Under the pieces are notes generated by a model. That model saw only the letters and a program-made list of their open reading frames with translations. It was not told the DNA's origin and did no database searches. The position numbers and the translations under genes are program-made. Positions 1 to 10,646 of a DNA stretch of 64,000 nucleotides are shown here, one piece after another; position 1 is the stretch's first letter, and every line of letters begins with the position of its first letter. This stretch comes from Amanita rubescens (taxonomy: Eukaryota > Basidiomycota > Agaricomycetes > Agaricales > Amanitaceae), in NCBI GenBank assembly GCA_015039365.1, contig WION01000013.1, forward strand, positions 186,001 to 250,000, read 5' to 3'.

Positions 1-1157
1 CTGAGAGCGCGCAGGACTATACTTAACTTGAAGTCCACTAGGCAGTGCACTGACTCCCAGGAACTCTAGTATACGTATTTGAATAGCTTCTTCTCCATTC
101 GGCAACGTCGTAAGTGTAACATCGGAGCCTTTCTAGAAACTACGTAATTCTCGACAGCCCAATCACCATCTTCTATTCACGTCTTCGCCGTCTATCGCAA
201 CCTGACCAATTTTATAATCGAGCCAACAAACATATAAAAAAGATGAAGGTAGCAGACTGGTGGATCATTGTCTATTGAGGCAACCCCCCCATGCACCGGT
301 CATACGACTCGGAAGCGCAAATCTCGACGGTTAGTTCGGTTCATATTCTCGTTGCCCTTACCTGTTCAATCTGACTAGTAACTACTACCAAGCGCAACCG
401 TGACCATAACCGCGGATTCATCGTCCTTTAATCCCACCACGGTCGACGCCGAGGCCTCTGTACAATTTAAGGTACACCCACAAATCCTTACTATGCCTTC
501 TCGCTCAACCTAGCCAATCTCCGACAGTTTAGCGCGCTGAGATTTGATGCGATGCGAAGGGTAGGATTAAGCGAGAAATTATTTCGCTTGAATGGAGAGG
601 GTATAAACTATAGACTGTATTTGAACAAGCACAATGACTTGCGCGACAAATAATCACTCCAAACAATCCCGTCCCTTTTCCAGATCTTGCCTCTCATTCC
701 CGGCCTTAACCCCACCTCCAAATTTGACACCTTACTTTCTGCACAAGTCCACCTCTCTAAAGCCCTGAGCTGGCACCCACGCTTTCACTGAGAACGCCGC
801 CGCCTTGGCTCGATGAACCCTTGCAACGAGCCGACTCAGCCGATACACTCAGTTTCGTATTCCTCCCCAAACTTCCTCTCGCCTTTTTCCGACACCCTCT
901 CAATGTTGAGAGACTCCTCAGGTGCGGGCGTTGTTGCACTTGGTGCTAGGAGTTCTGTCGTATATTCACAACTTTTTGAATGTGATTGACGATTTTATTA
1001 TTATCAGTCGCCTAAAGGAGTCAGTCAACGTGTAAATCGTGTGAACTGTTGACTAGTACTTAGTACTTACGACACAGCCTGAGTGCGCGGGGTTTGAGCA
1101 TCCTAGTTCCCACTAGCCACCACCTCACACTAGTGTTCTTAGGACCTCGGGACAAAC
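1..1157. other. Region without a recognised gene
   Basis: No open reading frame here resembles a known family and no RNA gene was recognised. A weak coding-like stretch lies around 690-960 on the plus strand (ATG near 813), but it is interrupted and I cannot assign it. The part next to position 1158 presumably carries the promoter of the following secreted protein. Confidence 0.4.
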
Positions 1158-3364
1158 ATGTGCCTTAGACATCGTTGGCTTGCTGTGGCGTTGCTTGCCT
1201 TCGTGACTGGCGCGAAGGCTCAAACATGGTATGTCCGCCTGTGACGTGTATTCCGTCTGTATGTTGATCCTACTTTGCAGGTGTGGCAAGAATTACAAGT
1301 TAGGCCAGCCTATTGTACCGCCAGGCAAGTTGCATTGCATTGTTCTCCGTCCTATTCACATATCAGAAAACAGGTGGACAATTCCCCATTCCCGCAATCT
1401 CCGATACCCCCTTACTCGCTCTCCGCTGTGCCCAGGCCATCAGACCATACCTGCCTGGCGACGAGGTTGAGGGTCTCCTATCGGCGATACTGATTGACAC
1501 GCCTATTGTTCATTCATACATTGACAATGCGGAACCGATCTTAGGACTCATTCGCAATACGGATCCAACCTCCATATCTGTTGACACTGTCAACGTGAAA
1601 GTGTTTGTCGACGACCATCTCTTGACTTCGGGCAGCGTTCCACTGAACGTGACAAAATACGAGCTTCCCTTTTCACTCTCTGATCTTCAACCTAGCTCAA
1701 AGTCGTATCGGATCTCCTGCATCGCCTCCGCCAACTACGAGTCGCAAACATTTAGCGCAAGCGGTCTGTTGACATACCTGCCTAATCCACCTTCTGAAAT
1801 TGGATCTGTGACGAGAATGGATTTGCGAACGGGAGCACTGTTAGCTAGACCCGCAGATGGGAAAGGTGGTCCTTATTCTCCCGTTTTCCCCATCGGCTTC
1901 TACACGAATTATGGCGGTTATCTTACTCAGAATCTGTCCATACTTACAGAGCTTGCATCTCAAGGGTAAATGTTGTCCAATTATTTCTTTATTAATACTG
2001 ATGCTGTTACTGAATAGCTTCACAATAGTGAGTTTCTTCCTTTTTCGTTCATGGTCGACCGTATAAATCGCATTAGATCCATCCTATCCCTACCTTTGAC
2101 GAAAAACTTGAGGAGGTCCTGGATGCAATTCAAGATGCGGGCCTGTACCTGATGTATGATATGCGGCAGTAAGTGACTCTCTTTTCAAACAGTGTTAGCA
2201 CTAAGTTGGCCACAGTACATATAAGAACTCAACAGCAGTTACGGAGGAAGTTAATCGCATCAAATCGAGGCCAAATCTTTTGCTTTGGTACACTGCGGAC
2301 GAACCTGATGGCACATCTGTCCCTCTTGATGCTACTATGACGGCATCGAACCTCATAAGTTCATTGGATGGAGGAGACGGCCAAGGTGGTGTCGGATACC
2401 ATCCAGTGTCGCTCGTCCTGAACTGCGAGAACTACTATTTCACGTATGTTAATACCTTCGTGTCCCTATGAGCGATTCAAAACGACATACCTAGGCAATA
2501 TGCAAGTGGTGCTGATATCGTCATGCAAGATGTGTACACAGTCAGCATTAACGCAACTTGGTCAACTGTTTGGGACACGCCTTGCACTGTGGATTTTGGT
2601 GTTTGCGGGTATGTCGATCTAGCATATAGATGGTGTTCTTTTATCTTAAATTGCGTCGAGTTGCGACAACTGTAAAGGGTCCTTCCAAGATATTTCTACC
2701 AGGATGGATGAGTACCATCATCGTCTCTTTATCAACGGATGGGAACGCACCAAGGCAGTTTGGACTGTACCTCAAGCATTTGGACAAGAAACGTAAGGCT
2801 CCGTATGTTGGTCATATCCTGTTGACTGACAAACTCGCAGTTACTGGCCTGTAAGCTCTTCACTCTTTTGTAGCCTTAGTATCCAAAAATATGTTGCAGC
2901 GCTACCCAACGGGCCAGGAATTTGTTGTGGGAAGCATCGTAGGCATTAATCACGGTGGCCTCGGTAGGTTCCATTTGTCTTGCGTAGAAATACTTGCATA
3001 TCGATCAACCGGATATGTAGGTGTAATCCCGTGGACTATCCCGACTACGAGCGACATCATGACGTACGCCTCCAAACTGGCAATGTCACTCAAGGAGACG
3101 TCACCGTTTATCCTCAGTCCATCGGCCTCGTTCCGCCAGATCACGATCAAGGGAGTTGACTGTGGTCTTTGGACTGTGGACGGTCAAACGCTCATTTTGG
3201 CAGCAAATACGAACTATGCCAATGAAATCGTTCCTTTAGGCTGTCTTGGACTGCCAACCGGACTGAGCATCACCCAGGTTCTCGATGCAGGGTCATCGTT
3301 GACTCCTGCACAAGATGGGTTTACTTTCACATCCGTTGGTTCTGGAAGTTTCATTGTTGGGTGA
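1158..3364 (+). CDS. Secreted glycoside-hydrolase-like protein
   Basis: This is a multi-exon gene for a secreted protein that I relate to basidiomycete proteins annotated in the glycoside hydrolase (TIM-barrel) superfamily. The ATG at 1158 opens a signal peptide (hydrophobic core LAVALLAFV, ending AKAQT). Exons join as 1158-1228, 1281-1324, 1374-1965, a 10 nt micro-exon at 2018-2027, then from 2077 onward. The second intron begins GC rather than GT. Conserved pieces include GKNYKLGQPIVPPG near the N-terminus, IHPIPTFD, LLLWYTADEPDGT, YHPVSLVLNC, TKAVWTVPQ and YPTGQEF. A second 10 nt micro-exon (about 2841-2850) encodes YWP. The acidic pair in TADEPD could be catalytic, but that is a guess. 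The last exon ends at TGA 3362-3364. Secretion suggests a role in polysaccharide breakdown; the substrate is unknown. Confidence 0.75.
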
Positions 3365-3743
3365 GCCCTTCTTTTATGCATCGCAAAAGCGACCCCAGGG
3401 CAAGGCCCTTGGGATGTTGGAAGTGCTGCTGTGCAACACACCGTTATATTATATACCAACAGTGTTCTGATATCCTGAAATAATAGGTCAACGTCCATGT
3501 TCAAGGACATCAATCAGTGGTCGCTGGTCGCCCACAAGAATCAAGACGCTCTGACATGTTTTGATGACCCAGCGGCAACGTATCACAGGTAACAGACGTT
3601 ACACGTGGACTGAAGTATACTTAATGCTAATTCAGGCTATTTTGGAACGGGTCGTACACTTGTATGTAAAAAAAACAACTATGATATGGCAGTACAGACA
3701 CGAACAGATTTTCTCTCATTGCCATTTACTAAGCACATCGTGA

Positions 3744-5224
3744 TCAGCAAATGTAAGACCATTTCTTGACATCTAATTCGAGATTCCAGGCAAGAACATC
3801 CTCGAAGGAGGCTTTTGGCGTCTTCGAGACATTGAGTTTTGTGTAGTTGTATGACCCCACTCGTGTTCCAGCCCGCGCAGAATAAATGCGCCCGAAATGA
3901 CAGTTATTTGTCTCACCGAGGACACTAACAGACCTAAAGAGGTACTTGCGAGATGCCATCAGGCGGTTGAAGAATCCACCGATCAGGACATGAACGTCAG
4001 CGTCAGCTCCTCATTGTACTTGAAATCAACACGCCAGATTGAGGAACCGGCTGAGTCGAAGCTGTAAAGAATCTAGTTAATATAATGATTTGGCAAACTT
4101 TGAAAAACTTACTTCTGGTAAAACTATTCGAGAGCGCCACCAACGCCGCGCGTGTCCTGTTGGAATAGACACACTTCCACTCTTCGAGGTTGAAGTTTGA
4201 CTTGGGTAGATCATCCAAAGGATTTTTCGCTTTGGGTTCGGCGGGGACGAGCTCTCCTTCCTCTACTTCCCTTGCCATGGGTCTCTTCTGCTTTTGGGGG
4301 CGCAGCAGCTTGAGGTTTAGATTCTTTCTTCTCTTTCGGAGGGGGACATATTGAGCTGCCTTCTCAATGTGTTCAATAGGCCCGAAGATCTCCTTTACTT
4401 GGGGTTGGTTGACGATGGTTTCGAAGTGGCAGGGCGGATCACATTGGGAACCTTAGAGTGAACCTCTGCATCGATTGTGTAAGACAGGGTACGCATATTA
4501 GCCAAGGTAATGCGCTCGCCAACAATGTACGTGAGGAAAGAAGAGCATTAATAGTATTTAAAGCACGCAGTTGACGTTCCGCGCTAAAAATGCGTGGGTT
4601 TGCAAAGCAATCAATTAGATGGCCAACGAGAACATGAAGTATCATACAGGTTTGTTGTATGGGACGTGCCAATGGCGATGTAAGACCACGATAAGACTTG
4701 TCGGCCATCGACCTCTGAGTCAGCAAGATGAACTTATTGGTCAATCAGGGCAGAGTCTTTGAAATCTTGAGCCAATAGACTCGCGCTCGGTGCGAGAGCC
4801 GCAACTAAAAGAAAGGATCAGTAAAAGCTTTGTAACATTTCATACATATATTGAAAATCAGAATGGAAATTCTCGACACAAATCATTAAGACAGGGATAA
4901 CTGAAGATATAGTCTCATCCTTGCAGTCCGACAGGAGGCAAGGTCGGATACAAAACGAAGCGTTTACTCACCCTACCGCGCGATAGCGACACCCTCAAAT
5001 AAAAAATCATCTGAGTCATCAAACGCCGTGGGGGTATTTGGACAAGGATTCTGGCTTCTTGCATGTGCTCATACTTCTCGGGAAGAGAAAGCTCCAAGCC
5101 TCCAAGCCTCCAAGGGCTGCAGCAACCGGACCTAAATCATTAAGATGAGACGTGGGTTTGATCACGGTCAGAATATCAGCGTACGATTCTGCCTGGGGCC
5201 TGGTATGGATCAAATCGGCGACAT
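3744..5224 (-). pseudogene. Decayed copy of translation elongation factor 1-gamma
   Basis: Scattered minus-strand frames spell out eEF1B-gamma, the GST-like subunit of the elongation factor 1 complex. The N-terminal GST part is recognisable from IHTRPQAESYADI, AALGGLE, LPEKYEHM and ESLSKYPHG, the middle from ERQLRALNTINALL, the linker from PAEPKAKNPLDDLPKS, and the C-terminal domain from SSIWRVDFKYNEELTL, GGFFNRLMASRKYLF and SVSVLGETNN. The frame breaks directly after the original ATG (5222-5224), between EKYEH and KKPES, and at the GGFF motif, and parts of the C-terminal domain are shortened. Introns sit in the expected places, for example about 4080-4120. It is therefore a DNA-level duplicate and not a retrocopy. 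A functional copy must lie elsewhere in the genome. Confidence 0.85.
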
Positions 5225-5760
5225 GATGATATGGACGATGGAGGAAGAGTTGTCGGAAGGTTACTGGTCGGGTTATGCCAGTGGCCAATTGTGAGGGAGG
5301 GATGAGCCCGAGATATGTTAAATCTCCCGCTCTGCAGTGGTATTGGACATGTGTTGATTCAGTAAAGTCTTATAATACTTTGGTTGGGAGTGAGCTGGCA
5401 TTTTTCCGTTTGAGGAAGGCCAGATCGGGAAATCGCGGGCTGGCGGCGCGATGCGGAGCTGTGCATATTCGATCAAGGAGTCCTGCACGCGACTCATGCT
5501 TCTGCCTGTAGCGGTAGATGCGGCGAACAGCGAGCGGCAAGCGAAGCGTCGAGGTCGTGACTCAGTAATTAAACTACATTTTTTCATTGCTTCGTTGATA
5601 ATTTGCAAAATACCATGTAAGAAAGCGACTGCTAGACCATAGCGATGTACTTCGTACTCGCTCTATCGTGTCCAATAGAAGACAACACAACCAAAAACCA
5701 TTGTCAAATAACCAAACAAAGGACAGGACGTGTTGAGGGTACAAAACGGCCAAGCGCGTT
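5225..5760. other. Gap between the eEF1-gamma pseudogene and the GH3 gene
   Basis: Several short overlapping frames are open here on both strands, but none looks like a conserved protein. It probably holds the 3' flank of the beta-glucosidase gene. Confidence 0.4.
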
Positions 5761-8700
5761 TTACGAAGGGATGGCACCCCGCAGCCTAATGTCCCTACTG
5801 CTTGCTCCGACTGAGAGACCGATTGTGCCTTCCGGACGTCTCCATCCTTGTGCAACGGTATCCCAGATGGAGAGATCATAACGTGACAGTCGGATGGTCA
5901 CCGGCTTCATCTCACCAGGAGCCAACTCAACATCAGTGAATCCTTTGAGGAGAGAAGGCGGTTCGCCAGAGGATGGGTCCATGTTGACGTAAAGTTGAGG
6001 TATCTTGAAGCGGAGTCGTCAGTCAATGCACTTCCACGACGAATAAACAACAATACCTCTGCTCCATACAATAATCCAATATTTTTGACATTGAACGTGA
6101 CATGATAAGCAGGGCGGTGCAACCTGTCCTCCGATTAGCGTGTACAAAACCGGAGAGCTGCTTCGACAAACCAGATAGCAGCTGATGATCCTTGACCATA
6201 AGGGGATGGTTGCCCAGCATCCCAAGCCTCCTGCAAGTCAGCTTGGACATCGTCCCGATTGGAAACTTTGGACACTTGAAGTCTGCTGTACTCGAACTGG
6301 GTGTAACTCAATCCATAGCCAAACTCGAATCGAGGTGTGATGTTTTTCTGCCCAATATTTAGCTTCGGGTATGATCCAACTCAACTAACATACCGCATCA
6401 AAATGGCGATAGTCAATGAAAAGCCTCACGACGAAAAACCATCAGCTCGACGCGCCAACGAGGAAAACAAGGTAATACATACCCTTCAGTGTACGGGATC
6501 TGCACGATCGCATTCGGTCCTCCTGAATCTGTGGTAATAAGTTGAGCCGGGTAATCGGAAGCCTGTTTGGCAATTGTGTATGGGAGTCGGCCTGATGGGT
6601 TCCAATTGCCGTAGAGAACGTCGACGAGAGAATTTCCAGTTTCTTGACCACCAAGACCAGCCCACAAGACCTAAAATACTATATGAATATCAGACCACAG
6701 GTATTTGAACATTCAATACGTACAGCAGTGACATTTGGGTGCTCAATCCAAGGCTCGAGGATCAGAGGTCCTACGCTATGAACGACAACGATGGTATTGT
6801 TGTTTTGCGCTGCGACCGTCAAAACTAACTGGTCGCCTCCATGCCATGTCGTCAAATTGTTCCTTGGAAACAAAGTCGTGAGCGCGCATCATTAATCACA
6901 ACCCGGAGCACATACCGATCTCCTGCATTTCCGTCGACGGGGATAAAGCCTTCACCAGAATCAGCGTTGATAAACACGATAGCGGCGGACATTTGTGTAG
7001 CATACTGTGCCGCTGTTGCAAGATCAAAGTCGCTAAATGTCCAGGAGAAACTCGTGTGATCCTTCGCCGCACGTCGCTGGATAGCTTCATAGGGCTGTAA
7101 GATAACATAAGTCATGATCGATGATCGCCCATAACTTGATTACGACAAGTGCACTCACCGAAATAAGGTAAGGGAACGAAGCAACGCCAGAGCCCCATCC
7201 CACAGCAAGAATACCTTCGTCACCAGCCTTCCGATGCTCAGGAATGCCCATCCAACCCACGAATGACGGAACATACCTGATAAGCGAATTGGTTGGGTCC
7301 AGCTACGCCAGGACCCGCATCGCTACCGATCAAGGCAAGACTTATTGGCCTCTTGAGAGGTAATGCTCCACCAATGTTCTTCAGCAACACCGTGCTCGAT
7401 GCACCAATTTGGCGAACCAGTTCGGCATGGTCGTCTTGTACATCAACGTGTTCATTTGTAGCTTCGTCCAGAGGGTAGAACGCGTTAAAATTAGTTTCAG
7501 GATAAGATGGGGAATCTTGGCCCATAAGGTACCATCCAGCGAGAATGCGAGTCGCTAAACGACCAGGTTAGCGAATTGTTGCAGGTCGACATCGAGAACC
7601 CACCCATATCATCAACTCGAGCCTCGGACACCGTTCCGTTCTCTACATATGCGGTCAGGTTCCCACCAAAGTAAGAGGTGCCGGAGCCGAAAGATATATC
7701 TCCGGGCATAATCATCTAATAAATCTATTCGAAACCGCATCCAGATAGTAAGTCGGCTCTTAACTCACGTCCAAGCCAGCTACTGCGTCCAACGTGGACG
7801 TTGTACTGGGGACATGTGGAGATGGATCAGAAAAGAGTTTAGAAGTTTAACGGTTTCCACTTACGCACCCCAGTCAGACATAATGACTAACGCGGAAATC
7901 AGCTAAGCACCCGGATGGTCATACTACTCACAGCCTTGAAAGCCGAATTCGCGTTTGATAATGTCATTCAGAACCTTGTCATTCTGGCATGCATACGTAG
8001 CGTTAATAAGGTCTGGCATCCTTCTCTTAAGATGCTGCATTGGACAACGCTTCATGTGACATACTGTAGCTGCACATAATGCTGGCCATACCGGCCATTA
8101 TACTTTTCAAGAAAGGCTGAGTATAGATTTCATGTTCAATGCGATCATCAACGTTGGAGGATTCCTGTATTCGGAAATGTTCTTGTTCACTGTGCTAAAG
8201 TCAGCGCATATGACTAGAGACAATACGTAAAACCCACTTGTTGATCAAATGCTTCGCGCAGGCCTGAACGCCAGCTTGTTGTATTCCAAGAATGGTCTCG
8301 TATGCAGCTTCTCCAGCAAGGAAAGGATCGGCACCGAATCCTTCCCAATTCCTTCCGCCTTGTGGAACTCGGCCGATATTCATCATGGGACCCAAAACGA
8401 TATTGACACCTTTGCCACGGTGTTCCATACCCATGTAGTAGCCACGCAGACGAATCATCTTGCGATTAAAGCTAAGCCACTGATCAGTGATTGGTATAGA
8501 ACTTGGAAAAGGTTCATACGTCGTAGCAGCGTTGATTCCAGCGGGGAAAGTAGTTACACGGTCTGCAGCGCGGACACCCAAGGGAGAATCCTGGGACAAT
8601 TATAAGGCCAAATTCACTTTGACAACATCTAACTCACCTCCAGACAAAGACCAGGCCAACCCGTGCCATTTGCAAGTTGAACAGATGGGATATTGCCCTA

Positions 8701-9273
8701 TGTAATAAAGTTCACCACCAATCAGATGTAAAACCTTGCGACTTACAATGCATCTGCCGCCCATCGCGCCAACGCCAGTTACGGTGCTGACTTTGTCCTG
8801 CAGAGAGAATCCAGATATCTGTTGTATTCACCGCAGACGTCAGTAACGGGTCGCAAAAACACGATCATAGAATATGAGAAGCGTGGAAATCTCGTGACAG
8901 AGCCAAAATACGCCTCGAAAAGTGTTCAGGGACAGACGATGCATGATGATTTCGCGTGTCCATTGGTACAGACCTTTGCTTTTGCCTTGGCATATGCAGC
9001 AGCCCACGCTGGATGAAAGTTGGGGATCAAAGATGAATAGACCTAAGCCAAAATCAGAGACTCAGAGTTGGATGGAAACAAGTAAGCTCTACTCACTGGG
9101 GGTGGATATCGAGGATCCGTAGCAGGGAACACTCCAGGGATTGCTTGCTCAGTGGGGGTCGGAAACGGTGTGAAGGGATAAATCGCCGGTATGGATATGG
9201 AGGACGGGAGAGCACTCTCAGCCAGCACAGGCAGTACCAACGGGAGGGCAACCAACAGCGACAGCGAATGCAT
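5761..9273 (-). CDS. Secreted GH3 beta-glucosidase
   Basis: Family 3 glycoside hydrolase that would release glucose from the non-reducing end of beta-glucosides, outside the cell. The ATG at 9271-9273 begins a signal peptide (LLVALPLVLPVLAES). Conserved GH3 blocks follow in order over many short exons: GNIPSVQ and PGLCLE, DSPLGVRAADRVT, GKGVNIVLGPMMNIGR, GGRNWEGFGADPFLAG, GVQACAKHLIN, then MSDWGA, whose Asp (codon 7873-7875) matches the catalytic nucleophile. Next come SGTSYFGGNL, STVLLKNIGGALPL, IGSDAGP, WTFSDFDLATAA, NVTAVLWAGLGGQETG, GNWNPSGRLPYTIAK, FEFGYGLSYTQF and a C-terminal fibronectin-III-like part ending at TAA 5761-5763. All key blocks are present and no break was noticed, so the gene looks intact. 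The overall plan matches fungal extracellular beta-glucosidases. Confidence 0.93.
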
Positions 9274-9880
9274 CGCGGCTGAAGGAGAAGTTCGTTTGCC
9301 GGATAGAGACCCAATCCTGAACTATGCCTATTTAATTGGTCGAAGCTGAAACTAGGGTCAACTATACTTATCACTACTCCGGCGTGTCCAACCCCTGCAA
9401 ACCAACTGGGAGATTGAAGGTCATACGGTGGGGACGGACGCCCGACCTTGCGCCGAAGGTCATTCGACGCTGAAGCCGTTCATTTGAAACGCAAAAATGT
9501 GGCAGTACCTCAGTGTGATGCGATTCCCGTAAAAAGCAGGTTTGGGCTCGGCCAATGCACAGGCTCACTAATCGATTGAGGTTACGATAGATTGTTACCT
9601 GAGCAAGTTGGATGGTCGGACAATTTATCCTTGGCGACGCTAATACCTCGAAATAGACTTCATCCTGGCAACTTCTGCGGAGAAGAATATAAGATTGTTC
9701 GCGTGAGTATTGCAGACGGTGACATTTGAAAAGAGGGCCTGAAAGGACGTCCAACGAAACGAAATAAAAGACACAATGCACATCATTATGACAGTCATCC
9801 CGCGTACTCGATCTTGTGGAGTACAGACCTCGCAACCGGCCACTTCTTCCTCGCGCGATTCGTACTATTATCTGTGTCCG
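9274..9880. other. 5' flank of the GH3 gene
   Basis: This is the upstream region of the beta-glucosidase gene. A 209-codon minus-strand frame covers 9374-10003, but it has no recognisable similarity, so I treat it as probably non-coding. The region ends at the first copy of a repeated block (around 9880-9930) described separately. Confidence 0.4.
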
Positions 9881-9932
9881 TCCAACTCGGGATTGTTTGA
9901 TAATTTTCTGATGACATGCAACCCGTAAGCAA
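9880..9932 (-). repeat. Repeated leader block, copy 1 (partial)
   Basis: The stretch holding CAACTCGGGATTGTT and then GCAACCCGTAAGCAAC matches parts of the blocks at 13570-13710, 19925-20045 and 20945-21070. In the better copies this block separates the 3' end of one X gene from the 5' end of an H gene, both on the minus strand. This copy is short and sits left of a degenerate X-like sequence. Confidence 0.5.
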
Positions 9933-10104
9933 CAATAGGGATTGAAATTTCTAGGTCTTACCAATGGCAGGAGCTCTGTTGACTTTCTACGACGTGCCAG
10001 CATCCCTACCAGGACCCTGTAAACTTCAGCGGACGGGAGGGATCGATCACTATGCTCAGGAGTCGGTGCGTGGCACCTATTTCTATACTTATACTCTCAA
10101 CGCA

Positions 10105-10570
10105 TCAAAAATGCCGAAGAACTTCAATACGGCTTCTCGCCCAAAAAAGCAACAAGAGCCTGAAGATGTCTGTACTGGCGTTCCACAGAGCACGGGAAAA
10201 GACGGTGGGGATAAGATGGTAGCGTCCAAAAGAGATTAGGAACCCAGCTGAGCCTCCGTTGAAAGCGTGGATCACTCTTCCTCGAACAGGCCCTCGGCGA
10301 CTCGGAGTCTCGGACAATACGGTCCTACGGAATGCGTGACCCGGCAAATTCCGCAGAGCCAGGACTCGTCCTGCGGGAGTTGCGTTGACGTTCAAAGGCT
10401 TGCTGCCGGGAGTAGCCAGTCGTGAACCTGCCATAGTTTGTGCCTGCCTTTGAAGGCGGTACCGGAGTGATCTGACTGTCCCACCAGGGAAAGAGTATCA
10501 AAGTCGAAAAGGTTGAATCTATAATTACGTCGTCGAAGTAGATAATACTGTAAGTACAGGGTGGGAGCAA
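10105..10570 (-). pseudogene. Degenerate X-like sequence
   Basis: Minus-strand frames show short matches to the C-terminal part of gene X (20046-20875). KPLNVNATPAGRVLALRNLP resembles PLSFKLTPAGGAAINGQ, and a D-H-S-G segment resembles its YHSG segment. The frames are interrupted and no full gene can be assembled. Its position, just right of a leader block and left of the H gene, fits an additional decayed H-X unit. The similarity is weak and judged by eye. Confidence 0.35.
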
Positions 10571-10646
10571 AGATAAAAAAGACTGAAGTCAATTTCTTGA
10601 CTCAGCGCAAGTCGAATGGCCAAGGAAGCCGTCGTTCTATCGTGGT

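Noticed and set aside
9374..10003. 209-codon minus-strand open frame upstream of the GH3 gene
   Set aside because: No family resemblance, unusual composition, and overlap with the repeated leader block; probably chance.
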